Source: Lachnospiraceae bacterium
Lineage (GTDB): Bacteria; Bacillota; Clostridia; Lachnospirales; Lachnospiraceae
NCBI GenBank assembly: GCA_029006155.1
Contig: JAQXGF010000036.1
Location: 1 to 63,650 of the forward strand
DNA: 63,650 nt
Direction of reading: 5' to 3'
The notes under the pieces are model-generated. The model saw only the letters and a program-made list of their open reading frames with translations. It did no database searches and was not told where the DNA came from. The position numbers and the translations under genes were made by a program. Of this stretch, positions 17,521-25,242 are shown piece by piece; positions within the stretch are counted from its first letter, which is position 1; every line of letters starts with the position of its first letter.

Positions 17521-18246
17521 ATGGACAATGGAAGAGAACGGCTGCAGCAGATCGTGGATGCGTGCAGCAATCTGGTGTTTTTCGGAGGAGCAGGGGTGTC
17601 GACGGAGAGCGGCATTCCGGATTTTCGGAGCGTGGACGGACTCTATCATATGAAGTATGACTATCCGCCGGAGACGATTCTGAGCCATACGTTTTTTAAA
17701 AGGCATCCGGAGGAGTTTTACCGGTTCTACCGGGACAAGATGCTTGTGCTGGATGCAAAGCCCAACGCGGCACATTACAAGCTGGCCGAGATGGAGCAAA
17801 AAGGGAAGCTGAAGGCGATCGTGACACAGAATATCGACGGGCTACACCAGAAGGCGGGAAGCAGACAGGTGCTGGAGCTGCACGGAAGCATTCATCGGAA
17901 CTACTGTATGCGCTGTGCAAAGTTTTATGATGCAGAATATATGCTGGAAAGCAAAGAAGCTGTCCCGCACTGCAGCTGCGGCGGTGTGATCAAGCCGGAT
18001 GTGGTGCTCTACGAGGAAGGACTGGATACCGCGACGATCGATGCCTCGGTCCGTGCGATCTCAGAAGCGGATGCGCTGATCATCGGAGGTACTTCCCTGG
18101 CGGTCTACCCGGCTGCCGGGCTGATTGATTACTTTCAGGGAAAATATCTTGTCGTAATCAATAAGTCACCGACGCCGCGTGACCGACAGGCGGATCTGCT
18201 GATCTCGGAGCCGATCGGTGAGGTGCTCGGCGGACTGCGCGTGTGA
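17521..18246 (+). CDS. cobB: NAD-dependent protein deacylase, sirtuin family
   Basis: Removes acyl groups from lysines using NAD+, for example on acetyl-CoA synthetase. The 241 residues show the NAD site GGAGVSTESGIPDFRS, TQNIDGLHQKAG, catalytic His121 in LELHGS, and a zinc module made of CMRC (about 129-132) and a second pair in HCSCGG; the motif GTSLAVYPAAGL closes the NAD pocket. It has the length of class III or U bacterial sirtuins. The start ATG 17521 follows AAAGGACG. Its location after sortase B appears to be genome-order coincidence rather than pathway logic. Confidence 0.94.
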   Translation: MDNGRERLQQIVDACSNLVFFGGAGVSTESGIPDFRSVDGLYHMKYDYPPETILSHTFFKRHPEEFYRFYRDKMLVLDAKPNAAHYKLAEMEQKGKLKAIVTQNIDGLHQKAGSRQVLELHGSIHRNYCMRCAKFYDAEYMLESKEAVPHCSCGGVIKPDVVLYEEGLDTATIDASVRAISEADALIIGGTSLAVYPAAGLIDYFQGKYLVVINKSPTPRDRQADLLISEPIGEVLGGLRV

Positions 18247-18284
18247 AGAGAAGCGGAAAAAGACGGGATTGTACCTTGTGGATA

Positions 18285-18306
18285 TTCGCTTGGCAATTCG
18301 TTAGAA
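18285..18306 (-). repeat. Possible repeat tail fragment upstream of the DUF951 gene
   Basis: GGATATTCGCTTGGCAATTCG resembles the reverse complement of the dispersed repeat tail (GCGGATATTCGCAATC). It is short and diverged, so the assignment is tentative. Confidence 0.3.
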
Positions 18307-18318
18307 AGAGGGGAAAAG

Positions 18319-18516
18319 ATGGCATTTAATTACGAAGTGGGTGATATCGTAAAGCTCAAGAAGAAACACCCGTGCGGCGCTTTTGAGTGGGAAATCCTGC
18401 GCGTGGGAGCGGACTTCCGGCTGAAATGCGTCGGATGCGGACATCAGATTATGGTGCCGCGCACGCTGGTGGAAAAGAATACGCGGGGATTGCGGAAAAA
18501 AGCAGAAGAAAAGTAA
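18319..18516 (+). CDS. DUF951 family small protein
   Basis: A 65-residue protein of the DUF951 family, conserved in Firmicutes and usually placed near rpsF or chromosome-maintenance genes. Visible are the family opening (VGDIVKLKKKHPCGAFEWEI) and two Cys motifs, the single HPCG and CVGCGH, which could bind a metal. It is cytoplasmic, with no signal or membrane segment. GAGGGG precedes ATG 18319. Its function is unknown to me. A promoter for the ribosomal operon begins just after its stop. Confidence 0.88.
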   Translation: MAFNYEVGDIVKLKKKHPCGAFEWEILRVGADFRLKCVGCGHQIMVPRTLVEKNTRGLRKKAEEK

Positions 18517-18525
18517 AAAAAGGGC

Positions 18526-18554
18526 TTGTTTTTCCGGATTCTTTATGCTAATAT
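18526..18554 (+). promoter_or_regulatory. Promoter for rpsF-ssb-rpsR
   Basis: TTGTTT (18526-18531), a 17-base spacer and TAATAT (18549-18554). It leaves a ~72-base leader ahead of rpsF. This leader could hold an S6:S18 autoregulatory site, but I cannot confirm the motif by eye. Confidence 0.6.
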
Positions 18555-18633
18555 AACTCTTCGTGATATATTTTTTTAATTCCTTGCTCCTTTTTTCGGG
18601 AAGGGGCCAGAGACCATAAGGAGGTGCGAAAGC

Positions 18634-18921
18634 ATGAACAAGTATGAATTAGCAGTGGTTGTCAGCGCAAAGATCGAAGACGAGGACAGAGCCGCTACAA
18701 TCGAAAAGGTGAAAGAGTACATTACCCGTTTTGGCGGTACTGTAACGGAAGTAGACGAGTGGGGCAAGAGAAAGCTCGCTTATGAAATCCAGAAAATGCG
18801 TGAAGGATTTTACTATTTCGTTCGCTTCGAGTCTGATGCAGCATGCCCGGCAGAGGTTGAGAAACGTGTCCGGATCATGGAGAATGTCATCAGATATTTA
18901 TGCGTTAGACAGGATGCATAA
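18634..18921 (+). CDS. rpsF: 30S ribosomal protein S6
   Basis: Binds 16S rRNA with S18 on the platform of the small subunit. The 95-residue product matches S6 throughout (NKYELAVVVSAKIEDEDRAATIEKVKEYITRFGG; KRKLAYEIQKMREGFYYFVRF). It is preceded by a strong AAGGAGG. It is the first gene of the classical rpsF-ssb-rpsR operon. Confidence 0.97.
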   Translation: MNKYELAVVVSAKIEDEDRAATIEKVKEYITRFGGTVTEVDEWGKRKLAYEIQKMREGFYYFVRFESDAACPAEVEKRVRIMENVIRYLCVRQDA

Positions 18922-18952
18922 CAGGATGCATAAATAGAAAAGAGGAGATCGA

Positions 18953-19417
18953 ATGAACAAAGTCATCTTAATGGGACGTTTAACCAGAGACCCTGAAGTA
19001 CGTTATTCCGCAGGGAATAACTCCATGGCAGTTGCCAGATACACGCTGGCAGTTGACCGCAGATTCCGCCGCGATGGCGAGAGCAATGCCGATTTTATCG
19101 GATGTGTCGCTTTCGGCAGAAGCGCAGAGTTTGCAGAAAAGTATCTCCGTCAGGGTACTAAGATCGTTGTGACTGGCCGGATTCAGACGGGCAGCTACAC
19201 GAATCGGGATGGCCAGAAGGTCTACACGACGGATGTGGTTGTGGAGGACCAGGAATTTGCAGAGAGTAAGGCAGCGGCTTCTGAGAGCGGCATGATGCGG
19301 CAGTCCGCACCGTCGCCGATGGCTGCTTCCCCTATGCCGTCACCGGCACAGGCTTCCTCAGCAGATGGATTTATGAATATTCCGGACGGAATTGACGAAG
19401 AACTTCCGTTCAACTAG
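18953..19417 (+). CDS. ssb: Single-stranded DNA-binding protein
   Basis: Coats single-stranded DNA during replication and repair. The 154 residues comprise an OB fold (MNKVILMGRLTRDPEVRYSAGNNSMAVARYTLAVDR...) and a flexible Pro/Ser/Met-rich tail ending in the acidic tip IDEELPFN, the usual docking peptide for partner proteins. It lies 31 bases after rpsF and is followed by rpsR, as in most Firmicutes. Confidence 0.97.
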   Translation: MNKVILMGRLTRDPEVRYSAGNNSMAVARYTLAVDRRFRRDGESNADFIGCVAFGRSAEFAEKYLRQGTKIVVTGRIQTGSYTNRDGQKVYTTDVVVEDQEFAESKAAASESGMMRQSAPSPMAASPMPSPAQASSADGFMNIPDGIDEELPFN

Positions 19418-19508
19418 GACCGGCTCCCCTGCGTAGGGGCGTTCGGACATAATGCGTAGAAGAGAATACCGGTTTGCAGTTGACTGGTACCGAAAAGGAG
19501 GAATAGTA

Positions 19509-19772
19509 ATGGCATTCAATAAGGATAGAGGCGATGCTCCGATGAAGAGAAGAGGCGGCATGCGCAGAAGAAAAAAAGTTTGCGTTTTCTGTGGTAAAGA
19601 GAACAACGAGATCGATTACAAGGATGTAAACAAGCTCAAGAGATACGTCTCTGAGAGAGGTAAGATCCTTCCGAGAAGAATCACAGGCAACTGTGCAAAG
19701 CATCAGAGAGCGCTTACCGTAGCGATCAAGAGAGCACGTCACGTTGCACTCATGCCGTACGTACAGGACTAA
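19509..19772 (+). CDS. rpsR: 30S ribosomal protein S18
   Basis: Small-subunit platform protein that pairs with S6. The 87-residue product contains [18 protein letters not shown], with the CxxC and further cysteine of zinc-binding S18 forms, and the conserved core [35 protein letters not shown] chose ATG 19509 because AAAGGAGG lies just upstream; the longer reading from 19452 would add 19 unrelated residues. A 91-base gap after ssb contains the hairpin CCCCT-GCGT-AGGGG. A terminator follows at 19797. Confidence 0.96.
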   Translation: MAFNKDRGDAPMKRRGGMRRRKKVCVFCGKENNEIDYKDVNKLKRYVSERGKILPRRITGNCAKHQRALTVAIKRARHVALMPYVQD

Positions 19773-19796
19773 TTCCTGACTGACAGCAAAACCTTG

Positions 19797-19832
19797 GCCT
19801 TCCGGCGTCTTCGGACTCCGGGAGGCTTTTTT
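19797..19832 (+). terminator. Terminator of the rpsF-ssb-rpsR operon
   Basis: GCCTTCCGG (19797-19805) pairs with CCGGGAGGC (19818-19826) followed by six T residues. Confidence 0.9.
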
Positions 19833-19908
19833 GTGCTATAGGAAATGATACGGTTTTGCTGACAGCAGTGGTATTTGTTTTGAGGAAAGTTTCAAAGAAA
19901 AGTAAAGA

Positions 19909-19937
19909 TTGAGAAAATATAAGGGAAATGGTAAGAT
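19909..19937 (+). promoter_or_regulatory. Candidate promoter for the first ROK gene
   Basis: TTGAGA (19909-19914), a 17-base spacer and TAAGAT (19932-19937), 79 bases upstream of ATG 20016. Confidence 0.5.
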
Positions 19938-20015
19938 AGCCTTAGAGGAAAAAGGGCAGTTAAAGAATAAATTCAGTATCAGGGAATATGCTGGACAAGA
20001 GAAAGGAATCCGTAC

Positions 20016-21161
20016 ATGAGAGAAACAAAAGGTACGAATATCGAAGTAAAAAAGAATAACCGCAACCGTATTTTCCGGTATCTGTGTGCGCAGACGCAGA
20101 CGGTGTCGAATCCGGAGATCGCGGCGGCGCTTTCCATGAGCCTTCCGACGGTGACGACGAATACGCGGGAGTTTATTGAACAGGGGCTGGTGCGGGAGAT
20201 TGGAGAGCTGGCCTCTACCGGAGGGAGAAGGGCGAAAGCACTGCGGGTAGCGGCAGAGATGGGGCTTGCGCTGGGACTCGACATTACAAAGAACCATATC
20301 GGACTGGCGCTCGCCGATCTGACCGGAAGCTGCCTGGCGTATGAACGGATCCATTTTCCGTTTGCGCATACAGAGGACTACTACCGCCGGGCCGGGCAGG
20401 AGCTGGAGGCATTTTTTGAGCGCTGCCAGAGCCGGGAGACGGAGCTGTCGCGCAGCCGGATTCTGGGACTTGGCATTTCTTTTCCGGGAATTGTAGATCT
20501 TACCCGGCAGGAAATCACCTATTCACACGTACTTGGCCTGCATGCGATCCCGTTTACAGATGTGTCGCAGTATTTTCCATACCCCTGTCAGCTGCAGAAT
20601 GATGCCAATGCGGGCGCATATGCGGCCGGGATGCATGCGAAGATGCCGGAACGCTTCTTTTACCTTTCCCTGAGCAATACAGTCGGAGGAGCGGTATTTC
20701 ATCACGGGGCGCTCGTGCAGGGGAGCAGTTTCCGCTGTGGAGAAGCCGGGCATATGACGATCCATCCGGATGGAAAGAAATGCTACTGTGGAAAACGGGG
20801 CTGTCTGGATGCGTACTGTGCGGCGAGCATATTATCCGATGCGGCGGATGGCAGTCTGGAGCAGTTCTTCGAACGGCTGGATGCGGGTGATTCAAAGCTG
20901 TCGGCGCTCTGGGAGACGTATACGTCCGATCTGGCGATGGCAGTGAACAACATTCATATGATTCTGGACTGTGATGTGATGCTCGGAGGCTACGTCGGGA
21001 GCCGGATCGGTACGCACATCGAGCTGGTGCGGGAAAAGGCAGCTGGGCGGAATACGTTCTCCGAGGATGGCAGCTATATCCGTGCATGCAGCGGCGGCAA
21101 CCGGACTGCGGCGATGGGGGCGGCGCTCGGAATTATTGAGACTTTTTTAGCAAAAATATAG
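20016..21161 (+). CDS. ROK-family transcriptional repressor
   Basis: Sugar- or polyol-responsive regulator of the NagC/XylR type. The 381 residues contain an N-terminal winged helix (NRNRIFRYLCAQTQTVSNPEIAAALSMSLPTVTTNTREF) and a ROK kinase-like domain with GLDITKNHIGLALADL, GEAGHMTIHPDG and the zinc motif CYCGKRGCLDAYC. It lies upstream of a sorbitol-dehydrogenase-like gene in the same direction; a palindrome in that gene's promoter region (21276-21296) is the likely operator. It closely resembles the second ROK gene at 52273 in layout and length, suggesting related repressors for two polyol modules. The effector is unknown. Confidence 0.9.
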   Translation: MRETKGTNIEVKKNNRNRIFRYLCAQTQTVSNPEIAAALSMSLPTVTTNTREFIEQGLVREIGELASTGGRRAKALRVAAEMGLALGLDITKNHIGLALADLTGSCLAYERIHFPFAHTEDYYRRAGQELEAFFERCQSRETELSRSRILGLGISFPGIVDLTRQEITYSHVLGLHAIPFTDVSQYFPYPCQLQNDANAGAYAAGMHAKMPERFFYLSLSNTVGGAVFHHGALVQGSSFRCGEAGHMTIHPDGKKCYCGKRGCLDAYCAASILSDAADGSLEQFFERLDAGDSKLSALWETYTSDLAMAVNNIHMILDCDVMLGGYVGSRIGTHIELVREKAAGRNTFSEDGSYIRACSGGNRTAAMGAALGIIETFLAKI

Positions 21162-21235
21162 CGTCTATTTTTAACAAAAATGAAAGATGAATTTTGAGAA
21201 AAATGCCGAATCGCGGTTGGAATCATCAGATTTTC

Positions 21236-21264
21236 TTGACATCCCTCAAAAAGAAGAATAATAT
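21236..21264 (+). promoter_or_regulatory. Promoter of the sorbitol-dehydrogenase-like gene
   Basis: A perfect TTGACA (21236-21241), a 17-base spacer and TAATAT (21259-21264). Transcription would start near 21271, directly upstream of the palindrome at 21276-21296. Confidence 0.75.
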
Positions 21265-21275
21265 AAACACATAAT

Positions 21276-21296
21276 AAAACTGTTTAATTAAGTTTT
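21276..21296 (+). promoter_or_regulatory. Candidate ROK operator
   Basis: Inverted repeat AAAACT (21276-21281) / AGTTTT (21291-21296), centre-to-centre 15 bases, placed at about +5 to +25 of the predicted transcript. XylR/NagC-type ROK repressors bind similar A/T-rich palindromes. Assignment to the upstream ROK gene is inferred from position. Confidence 0.45.
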
Positions 21297-21311
21297 TGAG
21301 GAGGAAATCAG

Positions 21312-22358
21312 ATGAAAGGCAAGATGAAAGTAGCTGTAATGCTTGGAATCGGCAAGATGGGATTTGAGGAGCGTGACATCCCGCAGCCAAAGGACGATGA
21401 GGTACTCGTAAAGCTGGAGTATGTGGGGATCTGTGGAAGCGACCTGCATTATTATGAGTCCGGCGCGATCGGGGACTATGTGGTAAAGCCGCCGTTTGTA
21501 CTCGGACATGAGCCGGGCGGCACCGTTGTGGAGGTCGGCAAAAATGTCACCCATCTGAAGGTCGGCGACCGCGTGGCACTTGAGCCGGGCAAGACCTGTG
21601 GACACTGCGAATTTTGCAGGACCGGAAGATACAATCTCTGCCCGGATGTCGTATTCTTTGCAACGCCGCCGGTAGATGGGGTATTTCAGGAATACGTGGC
21701 ACATGAGGCAGGACTTTGCTTCAAGCTGCCGGATAATGTGAGCACGATGGAGGGCGCACTCATCGAGCCGCTGGCAGTCGGATTCCATGCGGCACGGCAG
21801 GGCGGCGCACAGGCAGGTCAGACTGCGGTCGTGACAGGTGCGGGCTGCATCGGCCTTGTAAGCATGATGGCTTTGAAGGCAATGGGCGTATCGAAGGTAT
21901 ATTCCGTCGATGTCATGGATAAGCGTCTCGATAAGGCACTGGAGCTCGGCGCGGATGGCGTCATCAACGGCAGCAAAGAAGATGCTGTGAAGAAGGTCCT
22001 GGAGCTGACCGGCGGCATGGGCTGTGATCTGGTCATCGAGACAGCAGGGACCGAGATCACGACGAGACAGGCCGTACAGATGACGAAGAAGGGTGCGACG
22101 ATCGTTCTGGTCGGCTACAGCAAGACCGGTGAGATCAAGATGCCGATCAGTCTGGCGCTCGACAAAGAGCTGACCTTCAAGACCGTATTCCGCTACCGTC
22201 ACATTTATCCGATGGCGATTGATGCAGTCGCATCAGGAAAAGTGAACCTGAAAGGAATCGTTACGAATGAATTTGCGCTGGATGATATTCAGGAAGCAAT
22301 GGATCAGAGCGTCAATAATAAGGCAGATATTGTAAAGGCAGTTGTGAAGATTTGCTAG
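21312..22358 (+). CDS. Zinc-dependent polyol dehydrogenase, sorbitol/xylitol dehydrogenase-like
   Basis: Medium-chain dehydrogenase predicted to oxidise a polyol to a ketose with NAD+. The 348-residue product begins with the catalytic zinc site GICGSDLHYYESGAIGDYVVK and GHEPGG; HYYESGAIGDYVVK is typical of L-iditol/sorbitol and xylitol dehydrogenases. The structural zinc site is CGHCEFCRTGRYNLC and the Rossmann motif TGAGCIGLV. GAGGAGG precedes ATG 21312. A consensus promoter and a palindrome lie in front, and the ROK regulator is just upstream. No kinase or transporter is adjacent, so the exact substrate cannot be assigned. Confidence 0.88.
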   Translation: MKGKMKVAVMLGIGKMGFEERDIPQPKDDEVLVKLEYVGICGSDLHYYESGAIGDYVVKPPFVLGHEPGGTVVEVGKNVTHLKVGDRVALEPGKTCGHCEFCRTGRYNLCPDVVFFATPPVDGVFQEYVAHEAGLCFKLPDNVSTMEGALIEPLAVGFHAARQGGAQAGQTAVVTGAGCIGLVSMMALKAMGVSKVYSVDVMDKRLDKALELGADGVINGSKEDAVKKVLELTGGMGCDLVIETAGTEITTRQAVQMTKKGATIVLVGYSKTGEIKMPISLALDKELTFKTVFRYRHIYPMAIDAVASGKVNLKGIVTNEFALDDIQEAMDQSVNNKADIVKAVVKIC

Positions 22359-22407
22359 TGTGTGGTTGAAAAAGAATGCGAAACTTCTGGCAGGGATCGG
22401 GATGTGC

Positions 22408-22436
22408 TTGACAAATTCCGAAGAAAAGGGAATAAT
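22408..22436 (+). promoter_or_regulatory. Candidate promoter for the DUF1858 gene
   Basis: TTGACA (22408-22413), a 17-base spacer and AATAAT (22431-22436), 46 bases ahead of the ATG at 22482. Confidence 0.5.
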
Positions 22437-22481
22437 AGGGGAGGAAAAACGATCCGAAAAAGATCCTGAAAGGAGAACGCT

Positions 22482-22697
22482 ATGTTAATCACAAAGCAGA
22501 CAACCATGGGCGAGATGCTCGAGTATGATATGGGAATCGCATATGTCCTGATGGAGTCCGGGATGCACTGTGTCGGATGTCCGTCTTCTATCGGAGAGTC
22601 TCTGGAAGAGGCTTGCATGGTACATGGACTGAACGCAGATGAGGTGCTGGCATCGATCCAGCAGTATCTTGCAAACAAAAAAGAAGAGGCGAAATAA
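22482..22697 (+). CDS. DUF1858 domain small redox protein
   Basis: A 71-residue single-domain protein of the DUF1858 type (also called hybrid-cluster-protein-associated redox disulfide domain). It carries a CVGC motif (Cys30, Cys33) within MESGMHCVGCPSSIGESLEEAC, plus a third Cys downstream. The family fold is helical and thought to use the CxxC pair in redox or metal chemistry; the exact role is not known. AAGGAG precedes ATG 22482. It appears monocistronic, with its own promoter and a composite hairpin after the stop. Confidence 0.85.
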   Translation: MLITKQTTMGEMLEYDMGIAYVLMESGMHCVGCPSSIGESLEEACMVHGLNADEVLASIQQYLANKKEEAK

Positions 22698-22703
22698 GAC
22701 GCC

Positions 22704-22776
22704 TTTGCCCGATCGGCAATGTATTTTGTCAGGATTCGACAAAACCTGCAAAAGAATTGTCAGACCGGGCTCTTTT
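22704..22776 (+). terminator. Composite hairpin/terminator after the DUF1858 gene
   Basis: Outer GCCCG/CGGGC arms (22706-22710/22766-22770) enclose the perfect hairpin TTTTGTC-AGGATTC-GACAAAA (22723-22743), and TCTTTTT follows. It probably ends the transcript, but the large loop makes the call less certain. Confidence 0.5.
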
Positions 22777-22822
22777 TCTGTAAAAATTGCTACATTTTGG
22801 CCGCAAGGTATGCTATGATATA

Positions 22823-22995
22823 ACCAGTTCAGAACGGTAGCAAACTGGAAAGGCAGATCCCGGCAAATTCATTTGCCGGGGGCTGTGTTTTCAGTTTGGG
22901 AGGGGCGGAACGCCCCTCAGCCACAGGCAGGAGCTTGCAAAGCAAGCGGATAGTTTGCGAAGCAAACGGGCCTGTGGCCTGCAGGCGGAACGTCA
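22823..22995 (+). repeat. Structured hairpin element in diguanylate cyclase leader (family member B)
   Basis: Diverged homologue of 13188-13392. Stems: CCCGGCAAAT/ATTTGCCGGG (22859-22868/22871-22880); GAGGGGCG-GAA-CGCCCCTC (22900-22918); outer CCACAGGC/GCCTGTGG (22921-22928/22970-22977) enclosing GCTTGC-AAA-GCAAGC (22933-22947) and GTTTGC-GAA-GCAAAC (22953-22967); then GCCTGCAGGC. It occupies most of the 345-base gap 22698-23042; no gene is seen there. A TATGATATAAC stretch just upstream (22814-22824) may be the -10 region. Confidence 0.8.
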
Positions 22996-23042
22996 GATTT
23001 AGAATATCGAACTCTTAACAACCTTCAGAAAGGGGAGTATCC

Positions 23043-24545
23043 GTGCGGCATGTAGAAAAAAGATGGAAAGAATTAAGAGGATATATCCATATCGTTGGTG
23101 CGTTTCTTGTGTTTCTTCTGCTGTGCCTGAGTGTATTTTTCGGCGCGGTGCGAAAGAGCATTGAGAAAAATGTAAGGCAGACGATCACGGCGAATATTGA
23201 CCGTCAGAGTACGGCGTTCAGCTCGAATATCACGATCCAGTATCAGTATCTGGAAGGGTTTGCAGGCTACCTGGGCGAGATCGGTGAGCTTCGTTCGGAA
23301 GATACGATGACGCTGATGCGGCAGGTCTGCGAGAAGAGCGGACTGGAGCGGATCGCGATCATTGATCCGGACGGGACGGCACATTACAGCAGCGGCGAGG
23401 TGAAAAATGTCGCAGAGCGGGATTATTTTCAGCAGGCCATGAAAGGTGCGCGCTGCCTGAGTGATCCGCTGGAGAGCTCGGTAGATGGTGAGACGCGGGT
23501 CATCCTTTCGGTGCCGGTATATCACGATGGCGAGGTGGCCGGGGTGCTTGGGGGCTCTTATGATGTAGGAGCCTTGAGCCATATGCTGTTTGAGGATCTT
23601 TACGGTGGGACAGGCTATTCCCTGATTGTCACCGCAGACGGAGAGATCGTCGCTTATGACGGCAGCGAGGAATACCGGAAGATTCAGCCGGAGGACAATG
23701 TGTTTTCCTATTATGCGCAGATGACATTCCTTCAGGGGGATACCTTTGAACACATGCGGGACGATTTTGCAAACCGCCAAAGTGGCAGTGTGAAGATGCG
23801 AAGAGAAAACGATGTCCGCTATCTGAGCTATGCACCGATCGATATCAATGACTGGACGATGTGCTACATCGTGCCGGAGAAGACGGCAGAAGCGCCTTAC
23901 CGTATGATCACCCAGTATGAAGGGGGGCTGATGGGAATGGTACTGCTCGGGATGGCAGTACTGCTGGCGGGCGTGTTCCGCATGATGACGAGACGGCAGA
24001 AAGAGCTGGAACAGGCGGCGCAGGTGGATGCGCTGACCGGTATTTTGAATAAACGCAGCACGGAGACGGCGATTGACCGCTGGCTGCAGGAAGCACATCA
24101 GAAAAAGCAGGTCTTTATCATGCTGGATGTAGATAAGTTCAAAGAGATCAATGACCAGTATGGGCATGCGACCGGCGATGCGGCACTGCGGCTGGTTGGA
24201 AAGACACTCGTGCGCTTTTTCCGGGAAGATGACATTATCGGAAGAATTGGCGGCGATGAATTTGTTGTCCTGATGAAGCAGGTCAATTCGATCCGGGATG
24301 CGGAGCTGAAGGCGGAGGCATTATGTGCGCTGTTCCGCAGCCTGCATCCGGAAGGATGTCCGGCGGAGGTACATTTATCCTGCAGTATAGGACTTGCGGA
24401 GGTACCGGAACACGGCAGTTCCTATATGGAACTGTATCAGAGTGCAGACCGGGCGCTTTACGAGGCGAAGCGGGGAGGAAGGAACCGCTGGGTACGGCGC
24501 ACGGCGGCAGATACCGAAGAGAAGATGGAAGGAGAGGCTTTTTGA
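23043..24545 (+). CDS. Diguanylate cyclase with dCACHE-like sensor domain
   Basis: Makes the second messenger cyclic di-GMP in response to an extracellular signal. The 500-residue product has a membrane helix (~16-36), a dCACHE-like extracellular sensor (~40-285; double PAS-like fold with IIDPDGTAHYSSGEV and AERDYFQQAMKG), a second helix (~290-312) and a GGDEF domain. The active site is an intact GGDEF at residues 403-407, and an RxxD inhibitory site (REDD) lies exactly five residues before it, so the enzyme should be active and feedback-inhibited. Start GTG 23043 follows AAAGGGGAG. The TetR gene starts one base after its stop. The leader carries the structured element at 22823-22995. Confidence 0.93.
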   Translation: MRHVEKRWKELRGYIHIVGAFLVFLLLCLSVFFGAVRKSIEKNVRQTITANIDRQSTAFSSNITIQYQYLEGFAGYLGEIGELRSEDTMTLMRQVCEKSGLERIAIIDPDGTAHYSSGEVKNVAERDYFQQAMKGARCLSDPLESSVDGETRVILSVPVYHDGEVAGVLGGSYDVGALSHMLFEDLYGGTGYSLIVTADGEIVAYDGSEEYRKIQPEDNVFSYYAQMTFLQGDTFEHMRDDFANRQSGSVKMRRENDVRYLSYAPIDINDWTMCYIVPEKTAEAPYRMITQYEGGLMGMVLLGMAVLLAGVFRMMTRRQKELEQAAQVDALTGILNKRSTETAIDRWLQEAHQKKQVFIMLDVDKFKEINDQYGHATGDAALRLVGKTLVRFFREDDIIGRIGGDEFVVLMKQVNSIRDAELKAEALCALFRSLHPEGCPAEVHLSCSIGLAEVPEHGSSYMELYQSADRALYEAKRGGRNRWVRRTAADTEEKMEGEAF

Positions 24546-24546
24546 G

Positions 24547-25101
24547 ATGGCGGAGATCAGGCAGGCACTGGCACAGTGCTTCAAAGAATTGATGCAGGAG
24601 AAGAGTTTCCAGAAAATAATTGTAAAAGACATTACGGACCGGGCAAATGTAAAGCGTCCTACGTTTTATACGTACTTCCGGGACAAATATGATGTGGTTG
24701 AGTGGATTTTTATGCAGGAGATCTGGCAGCCGGCCAACTCCCTGATCGCAGCCGGGTATATCCGGGAAGGGCTGCGCTTCATGCTGATCAGCATGGAGAA
24801 AGACAAGCGGTATTATCGGAAGCTGGCTGCTTTAGAAGGACAGAATTCTTTTCAGGAAATTTTTGTCCGCTGCATCCGCCAGGAGGTGGAGCAGACATTG
24901 CTGGAAAACGCATTTCATCCGTCCCATCCATTGCTGAGCGCGGAGCTGATATCAGAATATTTCGCACGCATTTTCTGGTTTGTCACGGAAAAATGGCTGA
25001 ATTATGCGGAGGAGGTCAGCGCGCTGGAAGTGATGGAAGTATATGAGATTCTGTTTTCCGATTCCGTAGAAAAGCTTCTTGGACATAAGGTAGAAGGATA
25101 G
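24547..25101 (+). CDS. TetR/AcrR-family regulator
   Basis: Predicted ligand-responsive DNA-binding protein of 184 residues. The helix-turn-helix lies in the first ~50 residues (FQKIIVKDITDRANVKRPTFYTYFRDKYDVVEWIF); the TFYTYFxDKxxL pattern is the TetR signature. The C-terminal domain resembles the DhaS-like group in Firmicutes. I chose ATG 24547; the frame extends upstream to 24394 but that part overlaps the diguanylate cyclase gene. It is separated from that gene by one base, so it is translationally coupled. It may regulate the radical SAM gene downstream or its own operon; not shown. Confidence 0.88.
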   Translation: MAEIRQALAQCFKELMQEKSFQKIIVKDITDRANVKRPTFYTYFRDKYDVVEWIFMQEIWQPANSLIAAGYIREGLRFMLISMEKDKRYYRKLAALEGQNSFQEIFVRCIRQEVEQTLLENAFHPSHPLLSAELISEYFARIFWFVTEKWLNYAEEVSALEVMEVYEILFSDSVEKLLGHKVEG

Positions 25102-25173
25102 ATGAGACAAATCGCAGGATCCGTCTTTGAAACTTGACAAAAGCAAATGGGTGTCAGAAAAAACAGACGACAG

Positions 25174-25210
25174 AAAAAGATTGAATCTTTCAAAATTCGA
25201 TCTTTTTTTT
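25174..25210 (+). terminator. Terminator after the TetR gene
   Basis: AAAAAGATTGAAT pairs with ATTCGATCTTTTT across a short loop (CTTTCAAA), with a run of nine T residues. Confidence 0.85.
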
Positions 25211-25242
25211 TATAGTAAAAACCAGCAGAAAGAGAGGGGGCG

